In this document: positions 1 to 7,477 of the stretch, piece by piece
How positions within the stretch are numbered: position 1 is the first letter of the stretch
Layout: each line of letters opens with the position of its first letter
Assembly: GCA_001782075.1 (NCBI GenBank)
Contig: MFNO01000038.1
Location: 1 to 34,201 of the forward strand
From: Candidatus Levybacteria bacterium RIFCSPHIGHO2_01_FULL_38_26
GTDB lineage: Bacteria > Patescibacteriota > Microgenomatia > Levybacterales > UBA12049
DNA: 34,201 nucleotides
Direction: 5' to 3'
The notes under the pieces: model-generated
Databases searched by the model: none
What the model was told of the DNA's origin: nothing
The model's input: only the letters and a program-made list of their open reading frames with translations
Program-made: the position numbers and the translations under genes

Positions 1-143
1 TTTTTTCCTATGACTTTTCCCATGTCGTTATCAGCTACTTTTATTGTGAAATTTATCATACCGTCTTCTTCCTGCTGATTGACATCTACTTTGTCGGGGG
101 ACTCAACAATTGCTGAAAGTATGTAAGACAAGGTTTTTTTCAT
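1..143 (-). CDS. khpA: KH-domain RNA-binding protein KhpA (5' part only)
   Basis: This is the first 47 codons of a minus-strand gene cut by the window edge. The translation begins MKKTLSYILSAIVESPDKV and reaches the KH signature DMGKVIGK, the usual N-terminus of KhpA/YlqC, a small single-KH protein that binds many RNAs. It lies 11 nt downstream of rpsP, the usual neighbour of khpA, and is probably co-transcribed with it. The ORF track missed it because the stop lies outside the window. Confidence 0.85.
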   Translation of the reverse strand, partial: MKKTLSYILSAIVESPDKVDVNQQEEDGMINFTIKVADNDMGKVIGK

Positions 144-154
144 ATTAATCTATT

Positions 155-382
155 TTATTTAAGCAACTTGTATACGGTGGGAGTTGGTTGCGCTCCTTGA
201 CCCCTCCAATATTTGTATCTCTCTTTATCTACTTCAATTTTTGGTCCCTTTACGGTCTTTATCAACCAACCAAGTGTTTCAACCGGTTTTGTGTCGCGCC
301 TGCTTCTTTTTTCAGCTACCACAACACGATACTTTGCCTCTCCTTTTCTGCCAATTTTTGTGAGTTTAATCGCAACAGCCAT
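155..382 (-). CDS. rpsP: 30S ribosomal protein bS16
   Basis: This 75-residue protein has the bS16 pattern: MAVAIKLTKIGRKGEAKYRV, then VVAEKRSRRD and a conserved LGW. It is shorter than most bS16 because the C-terminal tail is trimmed. It is a primary 16S-binding protein of the small subunit. It precedes khpA in an rpsP-khpA pair. The ATG lies 6 nt after a TACAAT box, so its mRNA should be leaderless. The plus-strand ORFs over it are shadows. Confidence 0.95.
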   Translation of the reverse strand: MAVAIKLTKIGRKGEAKYRVVVAEKRSRRDTKPVETLGWLIKTVKGPKIEVDKERYKYWRGQGAQPTPTVYKLLK

Positions 383-388
383 AGCACA

Positions 389-417
389 ATTGTATCATTA
401 TTTATGATTTCTCTCAA
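389..417 (-). promoter_or_regulatory. Promoter of rpsP-khpA
   Basis: On the minus strand TTGAGA (412-417), a 17-nt spacer and TACAAT (389-394), preceded by TGA in an extended -10 context, stand 6 nt from the rpsP ATG. The expected start of transcription falls on or next to the start codon. Confidence 0.7.
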
Positions 418-425
418 TATCTAAT

Positions 426-1088
426 TTATGACTGGAGTTTTGAGAGGGCAACTTTCGCAGCGTTTTCCTCGGCAATTTGTTTGGAACGGCCAGTTCCCTT
501 CCCAACCATGTTCTCGCCAACGAATGCTCCCACAGTAAACAATTTATCATGTGCAGGACCAGATTCTTCAACCACTTTGTAAATCGGAGATTTTTGTTTC
601 TTTGCCTGGACAATTTCCTGCAGTATGCTCTTTGGATCCTTGAGCGTTTCTTTTTGTATAATCTCATCTACTTTGGACAGGAGCACTGAATTTATGAATT
701 TTGATGATTCCTCAATGCCTTGGTCAATAAACAAAGCGCCAACGTAAGCCTCGAAACAATTTGCCAAAAGAGTAGGATTTTGTCTTCCTTTAGATTCCTC
801 CTCGCCTTTTGAGAGCATTAAAAGATCTCCAAAGTTAAGTTCTTGCGCGATTTTTGAAAGTGTTTTTGTGTTGACAAGAAGAGAGCGAAGGTTTGTCAGA
901 GAGCCTTCGTTGAACTCTTTGTATCTATTGAAAAGAGAAGTTGAAACTATAAAAGAGAGTATGCTGTCTCCCAAAAATTCCAATCTTTCGTTTGATGGAG
1001 TTTTTTCTTTTACTTCATTTAGATACGATCTATGAGTAAAAGCTTGTTGAAACAGTTTGGCATTTCGAAATTTTGGAAGATTTGTCAT
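426..1088 (-). CDS. rnc: Ribonuclease III
   Basis: This 220-residue enzyme cleaves double-stranded RNA in rRNA maturation. The signature NERLEFLGDS is at residues 33-42 and supplies the catalytic Glu37 and Asp41; a second motif, ANCFEAYVGALFID (about 109-122), supplies Glu113. The position equivalent to E. coli Asp114 is Asn110, a substitution that I believe occurs in other bacteria too. A C-terminal dsRNA-binding domain follows (about 150-218, ending AEENAAKVALSKL). It starts 5 nt after nusB and belongs to the rpmF-nusB-rnc transcript. Confidence 0.95.
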   Translation of the reverse strand: MTNLPKFRNAKLFQQAFTHRSYLNEVKEKTPSNERLEFLGDSILSFIVSTSLFNRYKEFNEGSLTNLRSLLVNTKTLSKIAQELNFGDLLMLSKGEEESKGRQNPTLLANCFEAYVGALFIDQGIEESSKFINSVLLSKVDEIIQKETLKDPKSILQEIVQAKKQKSPIYKVVEESGPAHDKLFTVGAFVGENMVGKGTGRSKQIAEENAAKVALSKLQS

Positions 1089-1092
1089 AGGT

Positions 1093-1443
1093 TTATTTAT
1101 ATAATTTCAAAGTGGCAAGAGCACCGTTGACAAACGAAGGACTTGTTGATCCTCCGTATTCCTTGGCAAGCTCTATTGCTTCATCGACAATAACCTTTGG
1201 CGGTTCTTTTTTCTCAATCAGCAGTTCAAAAAAAGCAAGCCGAAGTATAGCCAAATCTATTTTGTTTATCTTGTCAATTGGGTATTGAGGTGCCGCCTTA
1301 GCAATTTTTTTATCAATAAAGTCTTTTTTTTCAAGAATTTCTTTTGTTTGCGAATTTACTGCCTGCTTGTGAAATTCTATTTTGAATAGATCTTCGATCA
1401 ATTTCTGTCTTTTTTGATGCCGAGGGTCTAGGGCAGTCTTCAT
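1093..1443 (-). CDS. nusB: Transcription antitermination factor NusB
   Basis: This 116-residue all-helical RNA-binding protein is part of the rRNA antitermination complex. The conserved C-terminal block is visible: INKIDLAILRLAFFELL, then PPKVIVDEAIELAKEYG and SFVNGALATL. It is at the short end of the family and has a trimmed N-terminus. Its ATG overlaps the rpmF stop by 4 nt (ATGA), so translation is probably coupled. Confidence 0.93.
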   Translation of the reverse strand: MKTALDPRHQKRQKLIEDLFKIEFHKQAVNSQTKEILEKKDFIDKKIAKAAPQYPIDKINKIDLAILRLAFFELLIEKKEPPKVIVDEAIELAKEYGGSTSPSFVNGALATLKLYK

Positions 1444-1655
1444 TTTGATGCAGATTTTTCATCTTTCTTGTTTTCTTTTTTAAGCACAAGGACTTGTCGT
1501 TCTTTATAATAGCCGCAATTTTTGCAGATTATATGAGGTATTGTTACATGTCCGCAATTAGGGCACAAAACTCCAAGCGGAGCTTTTAAAAATATACTTG
1601 CTCTTCTTTTGCCTTTTCTTTGTCTTGAATGTCGTTTTTTCGGCTCTTGCGGCAT
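1440..1655 (-). CDS. rpmF: 50S ribosomal protein bL32
   Basis: The protein has the bL32 N-terminus MPQEPKKRHSRQRKGKRR and a zinc ribbon with CPNCG and CKNCG. I start it at the ATG at 1655, three codons inside the tracked ORF, because bL32 begins with M-x-x-P-K-x-R and because a TATAAT box sits only 11 nt upstream. The lysine-rich tail of about 15 residues extends past the core. It leads the rpmF-nusB-rnc operon. Confidence 0.93.
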   Translation of the reverse strand: MPQEPKKRHSRQRKGKRRASIFLKAPLGVLCPNCGHVTIPHIICKNCGYYKERQVLVLKKENKKDEKSASK

Positions 1656-1666
1656 GATTAGCAATA

Positions 1667-1695
1667 ATTATAGCAGTTTAAAAATCCCAAATCAA
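1667..1695 (-). promoter_or_regulatory. Promoter of rpmF-nusB-rnc
   Basis: TTGATT (1690-1695), 17 nt, then TATAAT (1667-1672) with an extended TGC in front. It overlaps the 3' end of recG and leaves a predicted 5' UTR of only about 4 nt before the bL32 ATG. Confidence 0.65.
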
Positions 1696-3704
1696 TCTGG
1701 CGAAATGTTTCCCCCGGCAATGGATTTTAGTTTTTCCTGAAGACGGGGATAGTCTTTGAGTTTTGGAAATATTGCTTCTGCTTCTTTTTTGGTCTTTTCT
1801 ATCAATTCAAAGTCCGAAAAGCTTGCGATTTTAAGCGTTTGAAGTCCGTGTTGCATTGTGCCGTATAAATCTCCTGGTCCTCGAAGTTTTAGATCCAACT
1901 CTGCAAGCTCTGCTCCTGAGCGGATGGTTTCAAGCGCCTTTAGCCTTTGTCTTGTCAATTCTCCTTTTGATTCTGTAAACAGAAGGCAATATGATTGTTT
2001 GTCTCCCCTGCCCACCCTTCCTCTTAATTGATGAAGTTGAGCTAGTCCAAATCTATCCGCGGCTTCAATAAGTATTATTGATGCGTTTGGAATATCTATT
2101 CCTACCTCAACAACCGGGGTGGCAACCAAAATATCTGTTTCCCCTTCTTTAAAGCGCGACAGTACATCATTTTTTTCTTTTGATTTCAATTTACCGTGCA
2201 AAAGACCGAGTTTGTTGCCGTCAAATATTTTTTTTAGATTTTGAAATTCATTTGTTGCTGCTTTTACAGTCTGCATATTTTCTGACTCTTCTATAAAAGG
2301 GCAAATAACAAAAACCTGGGCGTCTGTTTTTCTAATTTGATCTTCAATCCATCGGTAAGCAGAGTTTCTTTTCTCCTTTGGGACAAGCCAGGTTTTGATT
2401 ATTTTTCTGCCTTTGGGCATTTCATCAAGGTAAGACAAATCTAAATCTCCATATATGGTTAGAGCTACTGTTCTTGGGATTGGAGTGGCTGTCATGGTGA
2501 GAAGATGAGGATTCTTGCCCTTTTGTTTTATAATCCCTCTTTGCTCCACTCCGAATCTTTGTTGTTCATCAATCACTACGAGACCTAATTTGTCAAACTG
2601 AATATTTTTGGATAATACGGCATGAGTGCCAATAAGGATATGGTTGCCTTTGGTTTTTTTTGATCCTGTTGCTAAACCAACTTTAACTTCAAACGGCGAT
2701 AGAAGATTTGAAATTGTATTAAAATGTTGGTGTGCCAGTATCTCTGTTGGTGCCATAAGAACAGATTGAAATCCGTTTAAATGAGCCAGATACATGGCAA
2801 TTGCCGATACAACTGTTTTGCCGCTTCCTACGTCTCCTTCCAAAAGCCTGTTCATTGGTTTTTTACCTGCAAGGTCGGCAAAGATTTCTCTTACTGCTTT
2901 TTGTTGGGCAGAAGTCAAAGTAAATGGTAGCTTTGCCCAAAACTCTTCAATATTTTTTTTGAATTTTGCGATCGAAAATGGATTGCTTTTTAGATTTTTT
3001 CCCCACAAGCTTCTTCTTTGAATTGAGGACAGGTTGAGAAAAAATAACTCGTCAAAAGTTAGTCTATGCTTTGCTTTTCTGGCATCACTGATAGTTTTTG
3101 GAAAATGAACCTGTTCGATTGAATCTCTTAATCCCATTAAGTCATTGTTTTCTATAATTGAGTCAGGAAAATACTCGATCAAATTTTGTTTATCTTCTTT
3201 AATCGTTTTGTATATTTGACGACGTAACCATTTGGAAGAGACGCCTCTGGTTTCGGGATAAACAGGAATTAATCTTCCAGTATGGATGGTATTTTGGCCG
3301 TTTGTAATTATTTCAAACTCAGGAGTCTGCATCAGAAGTTTGTGCAAATACCAATCAACTTTGCCTGAGAGAGAAATTTTATCGCCTTTTCTAATCACAT
3401 TTATCAGATAAGGCTGATTAAACCAAATGATATCAAGAGTTCCAGTCTCATCGGCTACTTTTGCTTTTTGCAGGCGTTTCCACCTTTTCGTGTATTCGTT
3501 TTTAATTTCAATAACTGTTCCCTGAATGGTGACTGTTTCTCCTGCCTGAGCTTCTCCAATTTTTGATATTATCGAAAAGTCTTCGTAACGAAATGGAACA
3601 TGATAAAGAAAGTCTTCTAAGTTATTGATTCCAAGTTTTTCCAGTCGGCCAGCATATTTTTTGTAGATGCTCCCGGCCTCTTTGATCGGAGTTTTCAGAT
3701 CCAT
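1692..3704 (-). CDS. recG: ATP-dependent DNA helicase RecG
   Basis: This 670-residue branch-migration helicase regresses stalled forks and processes Holliday junctions. An N-terminal wedge/OB domain (about 50-140) carries the EAQAGETVTIQGTV strand pattern. Walker A GDVGSGKT is at 290-297 and Walker B at 379-382. Motif VI lies in QLRGRVGRG and the C-terminal LKLRGPGDLYGTMQHG block is intact. Walker B reads DEQQRFG where most RecG have DEQHRFG. The gene starts 3 nt after a 34-codon membrane ORF. Confidence 0.96.
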   Translation of the reverse strand: MDLKTPIKEAGSIYKKYAGRLEKLGINNLEDFLYHVPFRYEDFSIISKIGEAQAGETVTIQGTVIEIKNEYTKRWKRLQKAKVADETGTLDIIWFNQPYLINVIRKGDKISLSGKVDWYLHKLLMQTPEFEIITNGQNTIHTGRLIPVYPETRGVSSKWLRRQIYKTIKEDKQNLIEYFPDSIIENNDLMGLRDSIEQVHFPKTISDARKAKHRLTFDELFFLNLSSIQRRSLWGKNLKSNPFSIAKFKKNIEEFWAKLPFTLTSAQQKAVREIFADLAGKKPMNRLLEGDVGSGKTVVSAIAMYLAHLNGFQSVLMAPTEILAHQHFNTISNLLSPFEVKVGLATGSKKTKGNHILIGTHAVLSKNIQFDKLGLVVIDEQQRFGVEQRGIIKQKGKNPHLLTMTATPIPRTVALTIYGDLDLSYLDEMPKGRKIIKTWLVPKEKRNSAYRWIEDQIRKTDAQVFVICPFIEESENMQTVKAATNEFQNLKKIFDGNKLGLLHGKLKSKEKNDVLSRFKEGETDILVATPVVEVGIDIPNASIILIEAADRFGLAQLHQLRGRVGRGDKQSYCLLFTESKGELTRQRLKALETIRSGAELAELDLKLRGPGDLYGTMQHGLQTLKIASFSDFELIEKTKKEAEAIFPKLKDYPRLQEKLKSIAGGNISPD

Positions 3705-3707
3705 AAT

Positions 3708-3812
3708 CTAGAGAAGCATTAGAAAAGGCAAAAATGAAGTTGCGATCAATGCGGCCGCAGATATTAATACAATTGCTTTTATAATCCAGGATTTTTTTCT
3801 AACTAAATCCAT
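3708..3812 (-). CDS. Small single-pass membrane protein, 34 aa
   Basis: This ORF is too short for the supplied track. It encodes 34 residues: a basic start (MDLVRKKSW), then one hydrophobic helix rich in Ile, Leu and Ala that runs to the C-terminus (FLPFLMLL). An AAGGGG Shine-Dalgarno stands about 6 nt before the ATG, a clear ribosome site in a window that mostly lacks them. It fits between tyrS (41 nt upstream) and recG (3 nt downstream) on the same strand, so it is probably translated with recG. I recognise no family; the function is unknown. Confidence 0.6.
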   Translation of the reverse strand: MDLVRKKSWIIKAIVLISAAALIATSFLPFLMLL

Positions 3813-3853
3813 ATTTTCCCCTTGCCACCCCTGGGATGAATTAACCTTTGTAC

Positions 3854-5056
3854 CTAAGGAGATAGTTTTATTTTTACAAATCTTCTTTTTCCAACTCTTA
3901 TTATCATATCATTTTTTATTGCAACTTGTAAACCTGAGTCAGTGACTATTTGATCGTCAATAGACACTCCTTTTTGTTCGATCAGTCTTTTTGCTTCGGA
4001 TTTACTTTCTATAAATTTCGATTTAACTAAAAGATCAATTATATTTTCTTTGTCAGCACCATGATATCTGTATATTGGGATATTTTCAGGCATTTCTTGT
4101 TTCTGGACAGTTTTTTCAAAATTAACTGCAGCTTGTTGTGCATTTTGCGGATTCCCTAGCTGTTTTACAATCTCAAACGCTAGTTTCTTCTTGTATGCAA
4201 CAGGATTTGATCCGTGATTAATATCTTTTTTCATGTTTTCTATCTCTTTTATTGGGACATCTGTTAGATATTCAAATCCTTTCAATATGAAATTATCTGG
4301 TAGCGACATTATTTTTGCGTACAGATTTTCAGTCTTTTCATTTAGGGCTATTACATTTCCTTCAGTTTTTCCGATTTTCTGACCTTGTGAATCTGTAAGA
4401 AGCGGAGTTGTCATAACAAATTTGTTTTTGTCTTTCATAGCTTTTATTAATGTTCTGCCAGCCAGCATATTAAATGTTTGATCTGTTGCGCCTAGTTCCA
4501 GATCTATCTCCATAGCCACAGAATCGTAAGCCTGAAGGATAGGGTAAATAAACTCTCGCATATTTACCTCTTCTTGTCTTTTAGCTCGTTCCTGAAAAAG
4601 GTCGCGTTCTGAAAGTTGTTGCCATGAAAAATGACCCAAGATGTTTAGAATATCTACTAGTTTAAGCTTGTTGAGCCAATCGCCATTAAATAATATCTCA
4701 ACTGGATTTTTCTCCTCAAACCGCACAATTTTTCCTGCCTGTTTTATGTAATCAACTGCATTTTTCCGAAGCTCCTCTCGTGTAAGGAATTTATCCCTTG
4801 CTCTTGTTTTCCCGGAAGGATCCCCTGCTTGGCCTGTACCATCCCCAATCAAAAATATGACGTGATGTCCCAAATCCTGCCATTGTTTTAACTTTCGAAG
4901 ACCGACCATGTGCCCTATGTGAAGCTGTGTTCCTGTAGGATCAAAACCTTGGTATAACTTTAGCTTTTTTCCGCTCCTTAAAACTTTTTCAAGCTCCTCT
5001 TTTGAGGGATAAATCTTGTCAACGCCTCTTGTTAACAGTTCTTCAATTCTATCCAC
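3854..5056 (-). CDS. tyrS: Tyrosyl-tRNA synthetase
   Basis: This class I enzyme of about 400 residues charges tRNA-Tyr. The HIGH motif is in GTQLHIGHM near the N-terminus, the tyrosine/ATP pocket in GDGTGQAGDPSGK, and the KMSKS-like loop is KIGKTEG. A C-terminal S4 domain (SEAKRLIEQKGVSID) ends the protein. The start is uncertain: the tracked ORF uses TTG at 5062. I prefer GTG at 5056 (VDRIEELLTRG), because a TATACT box ends 6 nt upstream of it and the extra two residues add nothing conserved. Confidence 0.93.
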   Translation of the reverse strand: MDRIEELLTRGVDKIYPSKEELEKVLRSGKKLKLYQGFDPTGTQLHIGHMVGLRKLKQWQDLGHHVIFLIGDGTGQAGDPSGKTRARDKFLTREELRKNAVDYIKQAGKIVRFEEKNPVEILFNGDWLNKLKLVDILNILGHFSWQQLSERDLFQERAKRQEEVNMREFIYPILQAYDSVAMEIDLELGATDQTFNMLAGRTLIKAMKDKNKFVMTTPLLTDSQGQKIGKTEGNVIALNEKTENLYAKIMSLPDNFILKGFEYLTDVPIKEIENMKKDINHGSNPVAYKKKLAFEIVKQLGNPQNAQQAAVNFEKTVQKQEMPENIPIYRYHGADKENIIDLLVKSKFIESKSEAKRLIEQKGVSIDDQIVTDSGLQVAIKNDMIIRVGKRRFVKIKLSP

Positions 5057-5062
5057 AGGCAA

Positions 5063-5102
5063 AGTATAGCATATTTAAAAAGTTAGGTAAATTTAGTATA
5101 AT
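5063..5102. promoter_or_regulatory. Divergent promoter pair between tyrS and the class A PBP gene
   Basis: Facing left, TATACT with an extended TGC (5063-5068, minus) lies 6 nt from the tyrS GTG, with TTTACC as a plausible -35. Facing right, TAGTATAAT (TATAAT at 5097-5102) lies 8 nt from the PBP ATG, with TTTAAA as a weak -35. Both genes should give near-leaderless mRNAs from about 50 bp of shared DNA. Confidence 0.6.
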
Positions 5103-5110
5103 TTCTTAGG

Positions 5111-7477
5111 ATGAGGGATTTTGGTAGGCTTAAAAGCAGAAGGAGACGACGGCTCTCCAGGTACTCTCGTATTTTTCTTTTGAGCAATATTGCGAGATTT
5201 GCTTTTTTCGGACTGATTGCTCTTATAATTGGAGTTTCATTTCTTTTCGTTTGGTATGGCAGGTCTTTACCTACGCCTGGTAAGCTTATAGACGCCCCGC
5301 TAGCACAGTCCACAAGAATTTATGACAAAAAAGGAGAGCTTCTCTACTCCGTCTATCAAAACCAGAATAGAACTTATGTTGAGCTTTCCGACATACCTGA
5401 TTATTTAAAGCAGTCTACGATAGCTATCGAGGACAAGGATTTTTACAGGAATCAAGGATTTTCAATTACTGGCTACGTACGCGCAGCAAGAGATATGGTC
5501 TTGTACAGGAGGCTTACAGGAGGTTCTACCATAACACAGCAGCTTGTTAAAAACGTGCTTTTGACTCCTGAGCAAACAATTCCGCGTAAAATAAAAGAGC
5601 TAATTCTCGCCCTTCAGGTAGAAAGCAGATACAACAAAGATCAGATTTTGGAAATGTATCTTAACGATGTTTCTTATGGCGGTGCAAATGTAGGAGTTGA
5701 GGCGGCAGCACAGTCTTACTTTGGAAAAGAGGTTAAAGAGCTGGATTTGGCTGAGAGCGCTTTTTTGGCTGGTCTTCCGCAAAGACCAACTGCCTACTCG
5801 CCTTTTTCGGGGAATAAATTTTATATTGACAGAACCAATGATGTCTTAAAACAAATGGTAAGGGAAAAATATATTTCCGAAGGAGAGAAAGAGAAGGCGT
5901 ATGAAAAAATCAAAAACTACAAATTTTCCACGGAAGACAAGACAATAAAGGCCGCGCATTTTGTTATGTATGTTAGAGAGGTTTTGGCAGATCAGTTTGG
6001 AGAAGAAGTAGTGGCGAATGGGGGTCTTCAGGTTACCACTAGCCTGGATTATTCTATTCAAAAAGAAGCTGAGAAAATTGTAAAAGAAGAGATAGACAAG
6101 TTAAAGGGATTTAACGTTGGGAATGGAGCGGCTGTAGTGATTAATCCTAAGAGCGGAGAAATTCTCGCGATGGTTGGAAGCAAAGATTATTTTGATACGG
6201 AAAACGATGGAAATTTCAACACCGCCCTTGCAAATAGACAGCCAGGGTCATCTCTTAAGCCAATCATGTATGCAACTGCTTTTGGCAAGGGATACACACC
6301 CTCTACCGTGGTGATGGATGTAAAAACAGATTTTCCAACAAACGATACCCAAAATCCTATTTATACACCTGTTAATTATGATGGAAAGTATAATGGTCCA
6401 ATCCAGTTGCGGTTTGCCTTGGGGAACTCAATTAATATAGCGGCTGTAAAGATGTTGGCTAGGGTCGGAATTAGGGATGTTATGCAGACAGCGTATGATA
6501 TGGGAATCGCGAATTGGCAGCCTACAAGAGATAGCCTTAGTGATGTTGGTTTGTCACTTGTCCTGGGAGGAAGGGAGACGTCGCTTCTTAATATTACAAC
6601 TGCGTACGGAGTATTTGCCAATGGTGGAATCCGGCAAGATCCAGTCGCGATTCTTAAGGTAACCGATTCAAAAGGAAAAGCATTGTTTGAGCGAAAAGAA
6701 ACCGAAGGGAGAAGAGTTTTGCCGGAAGAGATCAGTTTTCTTATTTCCCATATTCTTTTGGATAATGTAGCTCGCACAGCTGCTTTTGGCCCGAATTCCT
6801 GGCTTGTAGTGCCTGGTAAAACTGTTTCTGTAAAGACAGGTACGACTGATAAAAAAAGAGACAACTGGACTGTTGGCTACACGCCTTCATATGCAGTGGG
6901 AGTGTGGGTTGGGAACAATGACAATACCCCTATGAATGAAGCAATTGCATCTGGAGTAACAGGAGCGTCCCCAATTTGGAATAGAATTATGAGAATTGTT
7001 CTTGCGGACAAACCAGATGATGTGTTGGCAAAACCCGAGGGAGTTGTTGCGGTTACTGTAGATTCTTTGGGAGGAGGTCTTCCGGTTGATGGACAGCCAA
7101 CAAGGGCAGAGTATTTTGTCAAAGGAACAGAGCCAACCAGTCGTGGTCCTATTTATAAAACATTGAGACTTTCCAAACACCAAAACGGCAAACTAGCAAA
7201 CCAAGAGGAAATAAACAGAAACGACTATGATACAAAAGATTATATCATATTTAATGAAAGCGATGCTGTGTCATGGGACGGTGTAAATCGCTGGCAAGAG
7301 GGAATCAATCAGTGGCTAAGCGGCAATTACCAGGGTGACGATAAATATCATCCGCCAACAGAAACTTCGGATCACAAATACGACCAGCCTACCCCGACTC
7401 CAACACCTAGTCCAACATCAGCAGTTACTCCGACGGCATCTCCAACGCCGACCCTCACTCCAACCCCTACGCCGTAG
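5111..7477 (+). CDS. Class A penicillin-binding protein (PBP1A-type, bifunctional)
   Basis: This 788-residue protein both polymerises and cross-links peptidoglycan. A very basic cytosolic N-terminus is followed by one membrane helix (about 28-49). The glycosyltransferase GT51 domain has EDKDFY at 107-112 and GGSTITQQL at 137-145. The transpeptidase domain has SSLK (catalytic Ser380, Lys383) and KTG at 575-577. The C-terminus is a long linker ending in a run of Pro-Thr repeats (PTPTPTP), which may span or bind the wall. It converges on pheT, and the two stops overlap by 11 bp. Confidence 0.95.
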   Translation: MRDFGRLKSRRRRRLSRYSRIFLLSNIARFAFFGLIALIIGVSFLFVWYGRSLPTPGKLIDAPLAQSTRIYDKKGELLYSVYQNQNRTYVELSDIPDYLKQSTIAIEDKDFYRNQGFSITGYVRAARDMVLYRRLTGGSTITQQLVKNVLLTPEQTIPRKIKELILALQVESRYNKDQILEMYLNDVSYGGANVGVEAAAQSYFGKEVKELDLAESAFLAGLPQRPTAYSPFSGNKFYIDRTNDVLKQMVREKYISEGEKEKAYEKIKNYKFSTEDKTIKAAHFVMYVREVLADQFGEEVVANGGLQVTTSLDYSIQKEAEKIVKEEIDKLKGFNVGNGAAVVINPKSGEILAMVGSKDYFDTENDGNFNTALANRQPGSSLKPIMYATAFGKGYTPSTVVMDVKTDFPTNDTQNPIYTPVNYDGKYNGPIQLRFALGNSINIAAVKMLARVGIRDVMQTAYDMGIANWQPTRDSLSDVGLSLVLGGRETSLLNITTAYGVFANGGIRQDPVAILKVTDSKGKALFERKETEGRRVLPEEISFLISHILLDNVARTAAFGPNSWLVVPGKTVSVKTGTTDKKRDNWTVGYTPSYAVGVWVGNNDNTPMNEAIASGVTGASPIWNRIMRIVLADKPDDVLAKPEGVVAVTVDSLGGGLPVDGQPTRAEYFVKGTEPTSRGPIYKTLRLSKHQNGKLANQEEINRNDYDTKDYIIFNESDAVSWDGVNRWQEGINQWLSGNYQGDDKYHPPTETSDHKYDQPTPTPTPSPTSAVTPTASPTPTLTPTPTP

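Noticed and set aside
6376-6864. 162-residue minus-strand ORF inside the PBP gene
   Set aside because: Antisense shadow of a well-conserved transpeptidase domain; no start signals.
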